The notes under the pieces were generated by a model that had not been told where the DNA came from, made no database searches, and worked only from the letters and a program-made list of their open reading frames with translations. DNA of 64,000 nt from Curvibacter lanceolatus ATCC 14669 (GTDB taxonomy: Bacteria > Pseudomonadota > Gammaproteobacteria > Burkholderiales > Burkholderiaceae_C). The translations under genes and the position numbers were made by a program. Where the stretch lies: assembly GCF_000381265.1 (NCBI RefSeq), contig NZ_KB906260.1:1-64000 (forward strand). The letters run 5' to 3'. Shown one piece after another: positions 53,485 to 62,701 of this stretch (position 1 is its first letter; the number at the start of each line of letters is the position of its first letter).

Positions 53485-55668
53485 AATTCAAACCGCTCCA
53501 TGAACACAGCGCAGAACACCCGCCCCAAGCAGAAGATCGCCATTCTGGGAGGTGGCGTCGGTGCCATGACCAGCGCCTTCCAGATCACCAGCGAGCCCGG
53601 CTGGCAAGACCGTTACGAAGTGACGGTGTACCAGATGGGCTGGCGGCTGGGCGGCAAGGGGGCCAGCGGGCGGCGTGCCCCGCACTGGCGCATCGAGGAG
53701 CATGGGCTGCACATCTGGCTGGGCTTCTACCACAACGCCTTTCGCATGATGCAGCAGGCCCTGACCGAGCTGAACCCCGAAGCCGCGCCTGTGGCCGTGG
53801 GCCACACACCGCCGCGCATCGCCAAGGGCGTGTTCCTGCGCTGCGAGGACGCCTTCGAACCCCACAGCTATGTGGGCGCCTACGAGGCCTTCGACGGCGA
53901 CCCCACGCCCTGGATGATGCAGATGCCCACCAATGGCCAGAAGCCCTGGGAGGGCGGCGCCCTGCCCTCGCTGTGGTCCTACCTGTCCGAGCTGGTGCAG
54001 CTGTTGCTGGGCCAGGCCGGCCAGTCGGTGCATGCCCAGGTGTACCGCAACGAGCACCCGACCCACCACCACGGACTGATCGGCTGGATCAAGGAACAGG
54101 CCCTGGAACTCGCCCTGACCGTGGAGGAAGTGGCCGTCAGTGCGGGCCTGGGTGCCCTGGTGCTGTTGCAACACCTGCTGGCCCGCCTGGCCAAGGACCC
54201 TGCGGCGCACCAAGCACGCGAACGCGCGCTGATCGAAAGCCTGTTGGGCCACCTGCAGACCTGGGTGGCGCACGAGTACGAGCGACTGGACCCGGACGAC
54301 CTGGCCGCGCTGCGCCACCTGCTGATGGTGGATCTGGTGGTGTCGGTGCTGCGTGGCCTGCTGGTGGACGAGGTGCTGGAAGGCCGCCCCCTGGGTGAGC
54401 TGGACGAGGAGATCCGGGTCTGGCTGAAGCGCCACGGCGCCATGCCGGCCACGCTGGACACCCGCATCAACCCCTTGCTGCGCCTGTTCTATGACTTTGT
54501 GTTCGCCTTTGACAACGGGGACAGCCAGGACACCGAACGCACGGCCAACTACGCCACCGCGCCCACGGTGCGCACCCTGTTTCGCATGTGCTGCACCTAC
54601 AACGGCGCGATCTTCTGGAAGATGCGCGCCGGCATGGGCGACACCATCTTCACCCCGCTGTACAAGGCGCTGGCCCAGCGCGGGGTGCAGTTCCGCTTCT
54701 TCCACAAGGTGCAGAGCCTGGGCCTGTCGGAGGACCGCCGCTCGATCGAGCGCATCGCCATGGTGCGCCAGGTCGACACCGCCGGCCCCTACCAGCCCTT
54801 GGTGAACGTGAAAGGCCTGGACTGCTGGCCAGCCGAGCCCGACTACAGCCAGCTGAGCCAGGGTGAGGCCTTGCGCCAGGCGGTGGCCGAGCAGGGCCTG
54901 GACCTGGAGTCGCTGTGGTTCCGCTGGGACAACGCGGCCGAGTTCGAGCTGCAGCGCGGGCGCGATTTCGACACCGTGGTGTTCGGCATCTCGCTGGGCA
55001 GCGTGCCCCTGCTGTGCAAGGAGCTGTGCCGGGCCGAGCCGCGCTGGCAGACCATGGTCGACCGGGTCAAGACGGTGTGCACCCAGGGCGTGCAGTTCTG
55101 GCTGCGGCCCAGCCTGCCCGAACTGGGCTGGACGGCCCCAGCGCCCATCGTCGACTCCTTCCTTGAGCCGCTGGACAGTTGGGCCGACATGAGCCATCTG
55201 TTACCGATGGAGGTCTGGCCCGAAGGCCAGGCGCCGCGCAACGTGGCCTATTTCTGCGGCGCTCTGGACGAACCGCCGCTGGACCCGCAAGACGCAGCCA
55301 CACCCTACCGGGCCCTGGACAAGGTCAAGGCCGCCACGGCCACCTTGACCCGCGAGCATGTGCGCCTGCTGTGGCCCGAGGCCGTGGACGGCGCGGGCGC
55401 CCTGCCCGCCGATACCGTGGTCGAGGTCTACCAGCGCGCCAACGTCGACCCCTCGGAGCGCTATGTGATGTCGGTGGCCGGCAGCGCCTCGGCGCGCATC
55501 AAGGCCAATGAGACCGGCTTTGACAACCTGGTGATCACGGGCGACTGGATCGACAACGGCTTCAATGCCGGCTGCGTGGAAGCTGCCGCCATGGCCGGGC
55601 TGCAGGCCGGCAACGCGGTGCTGGGCCGGCCGCTCTACGACGGCGTCACGGGGCAGGATCTGTGCTGA
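53470..55668 (+). CDS. Large FAD/NAD(P)-binding oxidoreductase (carotene-desaturase/amine-oxidase-like)
   Basis: A 732-residue flavoprotein (722 if it starts at the second ATG, 53500). The N-terminal Rossmann motif is IAILGGGVGAMTSAF, followed by WRLGGKGASGR and the GLHIWLGFYHNAF segment typical of phytoene-desaturase-like enzymes. The C-terminal FAD motif is NLVITGDWIDNGFNAGCVEAAAMAG. A long inserted helical region (about 170-320, including WIKEQALELALTVEEVAVSAGLGA) has no match I recognise. Neither ATG has a good ribosome site; the Fur-like box over 53470 favours 53500. Substrate unknown. The gene runs 23 bp into the opposite cyclase gene. Confidence 0.75.
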   Translation: MIIINNSNRSMNTAQNTRPKQKIAILGGGVGAMTSAFQITSEPGWQDRYEVTVYQMGWRLGGKGASGRRAPHWRIEEHGLHIWLGFYHNAFRMMQQALTELNPEAAPVAVGHTPPRIAKGVFLRCEDAFEPHSYVGAYEAFDGDPTPWMMQMPTNGQKPWEGGALPSLWSYLSELVQLLLGQAGQSVHAQVYRNEHPTHHHGLIGWIKEQALELALTVEEVAVSAGLGALVLLQHLLARLAKDPAAHQARERALIESLLGHLQTWVAHEYERLDPDDLAALRHLLMVDLVVSVLRGLLVDEVLEGRPLGELDEEIRVWLKRHGAMPATLDTRINPLLRLFYDFVFAFDNGDSQDTERTANYATAPTVRTLFRMCCTYNGAIFWKMRAGMGDTIFTPLYKALAQRGVQFRFFHKVQSLGLSEDRRSIERIAMVRQVDTAGPYQPLVNVKGLDCWPAEPDYSQLSQGEALRQAVAEQGLDLESLWFRWDNAAEFELQRGRDFDTVVFGISLGSVPLLCKELCRAEPRWQTMVDRVKTVCTQGVQFWLRPSLPELGWTAPAPIVDSFLEPLDSWADMSHLLPMEVWPEGQAPRNVAYFCGALDEPPLDPQDAATPYRALDKVKAATATLTREHVRLLWPEAVDGAGALPADTVVEVYQRANVDPSERYVMSVAGSASARIKANETGFDNLVITGDWIDNGFNAGCVEAAAMAGLQAGNAVLGRPLYDGVTGQDLC

Positions 55669-58600
55669 GCGGGCAGGCGCTGGCGGCCAACGCCGCGCGC
55701 GCCTCGCGCACCACCCAGGTGTCCTGACCTTCGGTGACCTGGGCCAGCAACTCGGGCAGCCAGGGCGCTGGCGGCCCGCCCGCCTGGGCCACCCGCCACA
55801 GTTGGGTGGCGATGCGCAGGCCCCAGGGCAACTGGTGCAGGCGCTGGGCCAGTTCCAGGCCCGACCGCAGATGATCCAGGCCCAGTTCGGGCTCAAGAGG
55901 GTGGCGGCGCAATTCGATCTCGCCACGCACACGCAGGATCTCGATGCGGCAGAAGAAGTCTTCATTGGCCTCGCAAGCCAGCAGTGCCGCCTCGATCTCA
56001 TCCGAGGCATCCTGGTACTGACCATTCAGCATCAGGGCCTCGGCCAGCTTGCAACGCCACTGCGGCTGGATCACGCCCACGCCGATCGAGCCCTGAAAGG
56101 CGAGCGCCGCGCGCAAGGCCTCGATGCCTTCGGGCAGACGTCCGCTCATGGCCAGGGCCCAGCCCCGGCTGGCCGTGGTGGTGGCCAGCCAGAACACATG
56201 GCCCACCTCGCGGCAGTAGGCAATGTGCTGATCGATCTCTTCGAGCAGACGCTCGGGCTCATGCACCATCACGTTGTAGGCGCTGCGGAAAGCCAGCGCC
56301 CAGGCCTGGCTGAAGGGGTGGTTCAGCGCACTGGACCAGCGCCCGGCGCGCTCGATGGCGGCCTGGGCCTGGTCTGTCAGGCCCAGCGCCCACAGCGCAT
56401 ACGAGCGGTAGCACTCGGCGGCCACGCGCGGATCTGAGCCGTAGATGCGGCAAGTCTCGGCATCGCGCACGGGGTCGTAGACCTCAACCGCGCGCAAAAA
56501 GGTCTCGTTGGCGCGGCGGAAGTCGCCAGTCCACAGCAAGGACACGCCGACCGAGAACGTGGCCTGCGCCAGCATGGTGGGCGCCCCCGCACGCCGCACA
56601 AAGGCCAGGTTCTGCTCGGCCAGTTGCACCAGACCCGCCTGCTGCCCCTTGACCTGGCGGTAGCCCCAGACGCCATTCAGGGCCACAAAGATTTCGGGCC
56701 GGTCCGGCATGACCTGGCACAGGGCTTCCACCCGGGCGTACAGGGTCTCCAGCTCGGGCGCTGTGAAGCCGCGCGTCACCTTGATGGCCGGCGCCAGGGT
56801 GCCGAGCAGACTGAGTTCAAGCTGCGCCCCCTCCTCAGGCGTGAGGTGGCTGACCAGTGCCAAACCCGCGCGCAGGTGCAGCACGGCCTCGTGGTTGGCC
56901 GAGCGGGCCAGGGCCATCTGGCCCGCGCGCAGCCACAGTTGCACAGCCTTGGACCATTGATGGGCTTCGCTGTGGTGGTGGGCCAGCAGTTCGGGCTGAC
57001 GCTGCATCAGGCCGGGGTCGCGCCGCACCAGCTCACCGGCCAGCAAGCCATGCAGCATGAGCCGATCTCGCCGCAGCATCGAGTCGTAGGCCGCGGCCTG
57101 CACCAGCGCATGCTTGAATTCAAAATCCTGGTCGCTGCCTTCCAGCGCGAACAACAGGCCCGCGGCGAGCAGCTCCTGCAGGCCCTGCTGCACCAGCGCC
57201 TCGTCGGCGCCGCACAAGGCGGCCAACAGGCCGCGCTGGAAACGCCGCCCAATCACGGACGCCCGCCGCGCCACGGCGCGCCCGGCATCCAGCCGGTCCA
57301 GACGCGCGGCCAGCGAATCGCGCAGGTTGTCCGGGATCAGCGCCACCGGCAAGGCCACGCGCAACTCGAAGCCCCCCGGGGTTTCCTGCAGCACATCGGA
57401 CTCCAGCACGGTGCGGGTGAACTCTTCAATGAACAGGGGAACCTCATCGGTGTTTTCGATGATGCGGCGCACCACCACGGCGGGCAGACGCTTGCCCCCC
57501 ATGCAGTGCAGCAACAAGGCCTCGGCCGCCTCGCTGGGCAGGCGATCCAGCAGCAAGTGTCGGGTGCTCGCCGTGGGAGCCCAGCGTGCGCTGTCGCCGC
57601 AACGCTGGGTCAGCACCAGCAGCAGGCGCTGCGAGGCCATCTGCTCGGCCAGGGACACGGCGAGGGCCAGGGTGGAGGGGTCAGCCCAATGCAGGTCCTC
57701 GACCGCCAGCATCAAAGGATGTTGCTGCACCACCAGGTTCAGCCAGCGCAGCAAGGCGGCTTCGGTGCGCTTTTTAGCCAGCGCCGGGGCCAAGTTCAAG
57801 GCCGGCATCGGCTCCTCGGGCGCCGCACGCAGCAGGCGCGCCAGAAGTTGAACGTCCTGCTCATGGTCGCTCATGCCGGGTGGCAGGGATTTCAGCAACT
57901 TGCGATAGCGCTCATGGGGAGCGTCCTGGGCCTCGAACTGGGCCAGACGTTCCATGCCTTCGATCACAGGAAACCATTCGCTGGCGGCGTGGTAGGGCGA
58001 GCAGCGCAACACCATGGACAGGGCGCCGTCGCCTCGTGCCTTCTGCCTCAACTGGGCCAGCAGATGCGACTTGCCGATCCCGGGCTCACCCTCGATGAGG
58101 ACCACGCGGGGCTGGCCCAGAAGGGCGTGCTGCCAATCGTGCTCAAGTTGGGTCAATTCGTCGTCGCGCCCAATCTGGCGCCTGGCATGGCTGGGGCCGA
58201 CCTGCGCCCCGGATTCGCCAACCCCGCACAGGCGCCAGGCCTCGACAGGGTGTGCCACGCCGCGCAAACTGAGCTCTCCCAGCGCTTGCCAGGGCAGCGC
58301 ATCACGGATGGCCTGACGGGTCGTGCCCGACACCACCACCTCATTGCCTTGTGCGACAGCCTGCAGACGGGCCGCAATGTTGGGGGTTTCGCCGATGGCC
58401 AGGCGCTCGTGGCGCGCCCCTTCCCCCACCTGGCCCACCACCACCATGCCGGTGTGAATGCCGATGCGCACCTGCAGGTCCAGCGTGGTGATATGGCGCA
58501 AGCGAGCGCTCAGGCGCGGCAACGCAGAGATGATGCCCTCGGCCGCGCGCAGCGCGCGCGCTGGCGAATCCTCATGCGCCCGCGGGTAGCCGAAATAGAC

Positions 58601-58969
58601 CAGCAGGCCATCGCCCAGGTACTGGGCGATGTAGCCGTCGTACTGGCGGATGATGTCGGCCGCGATCGCCTGGTAGGCCTGGATGATCTCTCGCAGGTCT
58701 TCGGCGTCCACCACACCGGACAAGGCCGTCGAATCCACCAGGTCACAGAACAGCACGGTCAGGTGGCGTTTCTCGGCCGCGTCATTCAACTCGCCGGCGG
58801 AGCGCCCTTGCAGGTGGAAGCTCAGGCGTGCACCGCACGAAGCACAGAATCGATGGGCGGCAGCGGCCGGGGTGCCACAGGCTGAACAGCGCATGCGCTG
58901 ATCCTGTCCACAGTTCGAGCACTGCGGGTCTCCATCGGCCAACACGCCGTGACAGGCAATGCACAACAT
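55646..58969 (-). CDS. Zinc-ribbon/class III nucleotidyl cyclase/AAA ATPase/TPR fusion protein
   Basis: A 1107-residue signalling protein. Residues 1-50 hold two zinc ribbons (Cys3/6/17/20 and Cys28/31/42/45). A class III cyclase domain follows (about 65-245): metal Asp76 in VLFCDLVDST, second Asp120 in YLGDGLLVYFG, IGIHTGMVVVGQVG, and GETPNIAARLQA with the transition-state Asn/Arg. So it looks active, probably making cAMP. A P-loop NTPase comes next (GEPGIGKSHLL; Walker-B-like MLAVEDLHWAD), then about 450 residues of TPR-like helical repeats. The architecture resembles large regulatory ATPases of the STAND type. Its last 23 bp overlap the convergent oxidoreductase gene. Confidence 0.9.
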   Translation of the reverse strand: MLCIACHGVLADGDPQCSNCGQDQRMRCSACGTPAAAAHRFCASCGARLSFHLQGRSAGELNDAAEKRHLTVLFCDLVDSTALSGVVDAEDLREIIQAYQAIAADIIRQYDGYIAQYLGDGLLVYFGYPRAHEDSPARALRAAEGIISALPRLSARLRHITTLDLQVRIGIHTGMVVVGQVGEGARHERLAIGETPNIAARLQAVAQGNEVVVSGTTRQAIRDALPWQALGELSLRGVAHPVEAWRLCGVGESGAQVGPSHARRQIGRDDELTQLEHDWQHALLGQPRVVLIEGEPGIGKSHLLAQLRQKARGDGALSMVLRCSPYHAASEWFPVIEGMERLAQFEAQDAPHERYRKLLKSLPPGMSDHEQDVQLLARLLRAAPEEPMPALNLAPALAKKRTEAALLRWLNLVVQQHPLMLAVEDLHWADPSTLALAVSLAEQMASQRLLLVLTQRCGDSARWAPTASTRHLLLDRLPSEAAEALLLHCMGGKRLPAVVVRRIIENTDEVPLFIEEFTRTVLESDVLQETPGGFELRVALPVALIPDNLRDSLAARLDRLDAGRAVARRASVIGRRFQRGLLAALCGADEALVQQGLQELLAAGLLFALEGSDQDFEFKHALVQAAAYDSMLRRDRLMLHGLLAGELVRRDPGLMQRQPELLAHHHSEAHQWSKAVQLWLRAGQMALARSANHEAVLHLRAGLALVSHLTPEEGAQLELSLLGTLAPAIKVTRGFTAPELETLYARVEALCQVMPDRPEIFVALNGVWGYRQVKGQQAGLVQLAEQNLAFVRRAGAPTMLAQATFSVGVSLLWTGDFRRANETFLRAVEVYDPVRDAETCRIYGSDPRVAAECYRSYALWALGLTDQAQAAIERAGRWSSALNHPFSQAWALAFRSAYNVMVHEPERLLEEIDQHIAYCREVGHVFWLATTTASRGWALAMSGRLPEGIEALRAALAFQGSIGVGVIQPQWRCKLAEALMLNGQYQDASDEIEAALLACEANEDFFCRIEILRVRGEIELRRHPLEPELGLDHLRSGLELAQRLHQLPWGLRIATQLWRVAQAGGPPAPWLPELLAQVTEGQDTWVVREARAALAASACPLSTDPAP

Positions 58970-59054
58970 CTAACGAACTCCTGGTGGTCGCAGCACAGCC
59001 CGTCTCAAGGGCGCGGCGACAGCGAAAAAACAAACAGCCGGGACAGTGGGCAGG

Positions 59055-60500
59055 TCATGGCTGGGGGGCACCGGGCGGGCTGGTCAACCTGGGGCCATGG
59101 ACATAACGCTCAATCGCATTGAGCCAGCGCGGGGCCTTGGGGTCGACCGACCAGGTGTGCAGCGTGGCATGGACTTCGCCCAACAATTCGGTGGGCAACA
59201 CCAGAGGCCGCGTCTGACTGAGGAGGAACGCCCAGACATACTGCTGCCCGATCAAACGGGTGAAGAAGCGCGCCAGCGAAAACCCAGGCACGAACACGCG
59301 CACCAGCGCATCCAGCCCCCGCGTCAAAGCCATGCCCGCGTTGAAGAGGAACACGCTCAAGCCGCCGGCAGGCGTGCGCACACCAATCTCGTCCGCCACT
59401 TCCTGACCACACAGATGATGGATCATCAAAGGCCCCACAGGCTTGAGCACGCGCAAGGGAACAACGCTTTCCAGGTTGGCCACCAGCGCTTGGCCCAGCA
59501 ATGGGCGCACGTCCGGCATGGGCCGGCCCGCCCGCGCACGTTGCTGGATCAGGGCGAACAGCTGGGCCGCGCTGCCGTAGTCGCTGGCCAGCATGGCCTC
59601 GCTCACGCCCAGCAGGCGGGCGGCCCGGTTCCAGCAATGCAGGTAAGCCGTCTCCTGCTCGGGCTGCAAACCAAGCCCCAGGCGACGCAAGCTGCGCAGA
59701 AAAACGAAGCTGAAGGTCAGCAAGGTGTAGCCCAGCTCCTCCTGGTTGCAGGGCATGCCGTGCTGGTGCAGATCCCACCCATGAGACAGCAAGCTGGCTT
59801 GCAGCCCCTGCACCGGCGTGGCAGAAGACAGCGGCGGCACCATGCCCTGCGGCGTGCCGGCGGCCCGCCGCACCGACTCCAGCACCACTTGAGGTTCGCC
59901 GCGCAGGATCAGGTGGCGGATGGTGGCATGGATCAGGCGCACCTTGAGGACCTGACCCACCCCACGCCCGCTGGCCGAGGTCAGTCCACCAGGCAGCATG
60001 ACCGGAAAGATCATGGCGGCGGTGGCGCGGATGCGGTGATCGGTGTGCTGCTCCAGTTGGCCGGCCACATGCAGAACATCGGACAGGTCGGGCACCACAT
60101 AGCACTCGGGCAGGCTGGCACAGAATTGAATCAGGCACGACAGCACGCCCAGCTCGGCAAACACCTTTTCGGCCTGGTCGACCTGTGGGTCGGTCTCCCA
60201 GGCGTAGCCCTGCAGGGCCTGGTGCACGTAGTCGATCAGGATGCCTGCCAGATCAGGGTGGGCCGGAGGCGGCTGGGGCCGCCAGTCGGCCAGGCCGCCA
60301 TTGACCGGCATCTGGTGCAGCAGGCGGGTGGCCGCATTGAGGCGTTCCAGCGGCGCCTGGTTGAGCTGCTGCAACTGCTCCAGGCTGTGACCGGCCTGGG
60401 GCCGAACCCAATCGTGCATCAGCCGGGCCACCGTGGCATCGGCCAAGGGATCGCCTGCGTACCGCAGAGCGTCCAGCGCTTCATTGCTCCAAGTCTGCAT
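59055..60500 (-). CDS. DUF2236 (MpaB/rubber-oxygenase-like) protein
   Basis: A 481-residue protein of the DUF2236 family, which contains the haem b rubber oxygenase Lcp and fungal MpaB. The characteristic region is HRIRATAAMIFPVMLPGG (Arg158/Thr160) followed by LKVRLIHATIRHLIL, where His191 corresponds by position to the axial haem ligand of Lcp. There is no Sec or Tat signal, unlike secreted Lcp, so it may act inside the cell. ATG 60500 follows AGGG by five bases; an upstream codon at 60536 is less likely. The substrate is unknown. The gene is in tandem with the cyclase gene (85 bp apart). Confidence 0.78.
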   Translation of the reverse strand: MQTWSNEALDALRYAGDPLADATVARLMHDWVRPQAGHSLEQLQQLNQAPLERLNAATRLLHQMPVNGGLADWRPQPPPAHPDLAGILIDYVHQALQGYAWETDPQVDQAEKVFAELGVLSCLIQFCASLPECYVVPDLSDVLHVAGQLEQHTDHRIRATAAMIFPVMLPGGLTSASGRGVGQVLKVRLIHATIRHLILRGEPQVVLESVRRAAGTPQGMVPPLSSATPVQGLQASLLSHGWDLHQHGMPCNQEELGYTLLTFSFVFLRSLRRLGLGLQPEQETAYLHCWNRAARLLGVSEAMLASDYGSAAQLFALIQQRARAGRPMPDVRPLLGQALVANLESVVPLRVLKPVGPLMIHHLCGQEVADEIGVRTPAGGLSVFLFNAGMALTRGLDALVRVFVPGFSLARFFTRLIGQQYVWAFLLSQTRPLVLPTELLGEVHATLHTWSVDPKAPRWLNAIERYVHGPRLTSPPGAPQP

Positions 60501-60720
60501 GGAACCCTTTGTGAGATGGATGGCTGAAAATATCATATTGAAACGAACAATCTGACGAAACCCTGTCGCGGGCGGCAAATCCGCGGCTTTTCTGACGTTC
60601 GATTCGATGGGAATGCAGGTGGAATCATTCTGAAAACCACAGGCGATCGCGTCGGCCCGGTGCGCTGGCGCAAAATACCCACTCCACCCTGACCCCAGCG
60701 CCCCGGAATTCGAAGCACCC
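60501..60720. other. Divergent DUF2236/chaC intergenic region
   Basis: 220 bp. The half nearest the DUF2236 gene is AT-rich (TATGAT-like element on the minus strand near 60535). A small CGCGG/CCGCG stem occurs around 60567-60585. I found no confident promoter or operator. Confidence 0.35.
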
Positions 60721-61329
60721 ATGAGTGAATTCACCCCAGCAGGCATGACGGCCTTGCGCGACCCCGGCCCCATGTTGGAACACACCCGACGCCAGTGGGG
60801 CGGGCAGCACGACTTGTGGGTTTTTGCCTACGGATCGCTGATCTGGCGCCCCGAATTTGCGTTTGACGAGCAGCGCCCGGCGCGCGTGCATGGCTGGCAC
60901 CGCGCCCTCAAGATGTGGAGCCGCATCAACCGGGGCACCCCGGAGTGCCCGGGTCTGGTGTTCGGCATGTTGTCGGGCGGGAGCTGCCAGGGTGCCGTGT
61001 TCCGCATCCCGCGCCACGAGGCCGAATCGGCCCTGGTGCGCCTGTGGCACCGCGAGATGATGACCGGGGTGTACGACCCGCGCTGGCTGCGCTGCCACAC
61101 CCCGCAGGGCCCGGTGTCGGCGCTGGCCTTCACGCTGTCACGGCGCAGCCCCAGCCACACAGGCCAGCTCAGCGAAGCCGATTACCAACGCATCTTCAGC
61201 CAGTCGTGCGGCAAGTTCGGCACCACCCTCGACTACGTGCGCCAGACCCACGAAGGCCTGCTGAAACTGGGCATCCACGACCGCAGCCTGGCCCGCCTGT
61301 TGCGGCTGGCCCCCCACGGCGCGGGCTGA
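60721..61329 (+). CDS. chaC: Gamma-glutamylcyclotransferase (ChaC type)
   Basis: A 202-residue ChaC-family enzyme that releases 5-oxoproline from glutathione or gamma-glutamyl peptides. The substrate-binding loop FAYGSLIWRPEF, GWHRALKMWS and the catalytic Glu in WHREMMTGVY match the family, as does FSQSCGKFGTTLDYVRQT near the end. Length is normal. The stop codon abuts the stop of the opposite gene: TGATCA covers both. Confidence 0.92.
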   Translation: MSEFTPAGMTALRDPGPMLEHTRRQWGGQHDLWVFAYGSLIWRPEFAFDEQRPARVHGWHRALKMWSRINRGTPECPGLVFGMLSGGSCQGAVFRIPRHEAESALVRLWHREMMTGVYDPRWLRCHTPQGPVSALAFTLSRRSPSHTGQLSEADYQRIFSQSCGKFGTTLDYVRQTHEGLLKLGIHDRSLARLLRLAPHGAG

Positions 61330-61950
61330 TCAAGGCCACGGGTGGGACGCACGGACCGCGCGAGCCGCACGGGCCAGGTCGTCCAGGGTGTCGATGTCGG
61401 TCACGATGCCGGCGTCGTCCAGGTCCAGCATGAGCGCCTGACCCAGCCCCTGCCACTGGCGCAGCACCGAGGCCGCGCCCACATCGCCCGACAGGGCCAG
61501 CAAGCCTTCGCGGCAGACGGCGGCAAACCCCACCGGATGCCCCTTTTCACCGGCATGGCGCGGCAGCACGACCGACCAGCGCGACAGCGCCTCGGCCACC
61601 CGCTGCAGGCTCTCGGGCTGCACCAGCGGCAGGTCCCCGGGCAGGATCAGCCAGCCCGGGGCCTGGGCGGTGGCCCGCACGGCCGCCGCAATGCTGTCAC
61701 CCATGCCCGGGTGGCCCCGATCCTCCAGATGCCAGGCCAGGCCGCTGGCACGCACCGCGTCCAGGGTGCGCTGCAGCACGGGGCGCCCCCCCAGGTCGGC
61801 CTGCAGCTTGTGGGTCAGGCCACCCGAGGCACGAAACCGTTCGCCGCGCCCGGACGCCAGCACCAGCACGACCGGGCCCGGGCCAGGCGGGGCATGCACG
61901 GGTTCGAAGGCCGTCTTGTGCTCATGTTCCATGCGCCCGATTCTGCCCAT
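61330..61950 (-). CDS. MobA/MocA-like nucleotidyltransferase
   Basis: A 206-residue NTP-transferase-domain protein. It shows VVLVLASGRGERFRASGG (a variant of the LAGGxGxRxG nucleotide loop), THKLQADLGGRPVLQRTLDAV, GWLILPGDLPLV (metal Asp) and GHPVGFAAVCREGL. Relatives attach CMP or GMP to molybdopterin (MocA/MobA) for xanthine dehydrogenase-type enzymes. ATGs at 61950 and 61932 are both possible; the second gives MEHEHKTAFEPV. No molybdenum enzyme is adjacent. Confidence 0.82.
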   Translation of the reverse strand: MGRIGRMEHEHKTAFEPVHAPPGPGPVVLVLASGRGERFRASGGLTHKLQADLGGRPVLQRTLDAVRASGLAWHLEDRGHPGMGDSIAAAVRATAQAPGWLILPGDLPLVQPESLQRVAEALSRWSVVLPRHAGEKGHPVGFAAVCREGLLALSGDVGAASVLRQWQGLGQALMLDLDDAGIVTDIDTLDDLARAARAVRASHPWP

Positions 61951-61978
61951 CTGAGCCTGGGCAAGGTCTGTGGATCAC

Positions 61979-62007
61979 GAAAAAAAAGACGAGGCCAGGC
62001 TCGTCTT
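61979..62007 (-). terminator. Rho-independent terminator of scoAB
   Basis: On the minus strand an 8-bp stem (AAGACGAG/CTCGTCTT, 61986-61993 with 62000-62007, 6-base loop) leads into TTTTTTTT. It lies about 50 bp after the scoB stop. Confidence 0.88.
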
Positions 62008-62060
62008 CTGAAAAACCGCCGCTCGAGAGACTCGGGGCGGTGAGGGGCTCGGTCGGCTGA

Positions 62061-62699
62061 TCAGATCAGCGTGACGCCGGTCTTGGATTGCAGGAACTCG
62101 CGGGTCACGCCCGGGGCCAGCTCCACCACCTTGAGGCCTTCAGGGGTGACATCCATCACGGCCAGGTCGGTGATGATGCGGTCCACCACACCCACGCCGG
62201 TCAGCGGCAGAGTGCATTGCGGCAGGATCTTCAGGTCTTCGGTGCCGTCTTTCTTCTTGGCCACGTGTTCCATCAGCACGATCACGCGCTTGACGCCGGC
62301 CACCAGATCCATCGCACCGCCCATGCCCTTGACCATCTTGCCCGGGATCATCCAGTTGGCCAGATCGCCTTTTTCGCTGACCTGCATGGCGCCCAGGATG
62401 GACAGGTTGATCTTGCCGCCACGGATCATGGCAAAGCTGTCATGGCTGCCGAAGATGGACGAGCCCTTGATGGTGGTGACGGTCTGCTTGCCGGCGTTGA
62501 TCAGGTCGGCGTCGACCTCGTCCTCGGTCGGGAAAGGGCCGATGCCCAGCATGCCGTTCTCGGACTGCAGCCACACCTCGATGGTCGAAGGCACGTGGTT
62601 GGCCACCAGGGTGGGGATGCCGATGCCCAGGTTGACGTAGAAGCCGTCTTCCAGTTCGTGTGCGGCACGGGCCGCCATTTGGTCTTGATTCCAGGGCAT
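62061..62699 (-). CDS. scoB: Succinyl-CoA:3-ketoacid CoA-transferase subunit B
   Basis: A 212-residue beta subunit. It contains [15 protein letters not shown] and [12 protein letters not shown], where the Glu of ENG forms the covalent CoA thioester, plus [14 protein letters not shown] and [11 protein letters not shown]. With ScoA it transfers CoA from succinyl-CoA to acetoacetate or a similar acid. ATG 62699 is two bases after the scoA stop, so the subunits are made together. Confidence 0.95.
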   Translation of the reverse strand: MPWNQDQMAARAAHELEDGFYVNLGIGIPTLVANHVPSTIEVWLQSENGMLGIGPFPTEDEVDADLINAGKQTVTTIKGSSIFGSHDSFAMIRGGKINLSILGAMQVSEKGDLANWMIPGKMVKGMGGAMDLVAGVKRVIVLMEHVAKKKDGTEDLKILPQCTLPLTGVGVVDRIITDLAVMDVTPEGLKVVELAPGVTREFLQSKTGVTLI

Positions 62700-62701
62700 G
62701 T

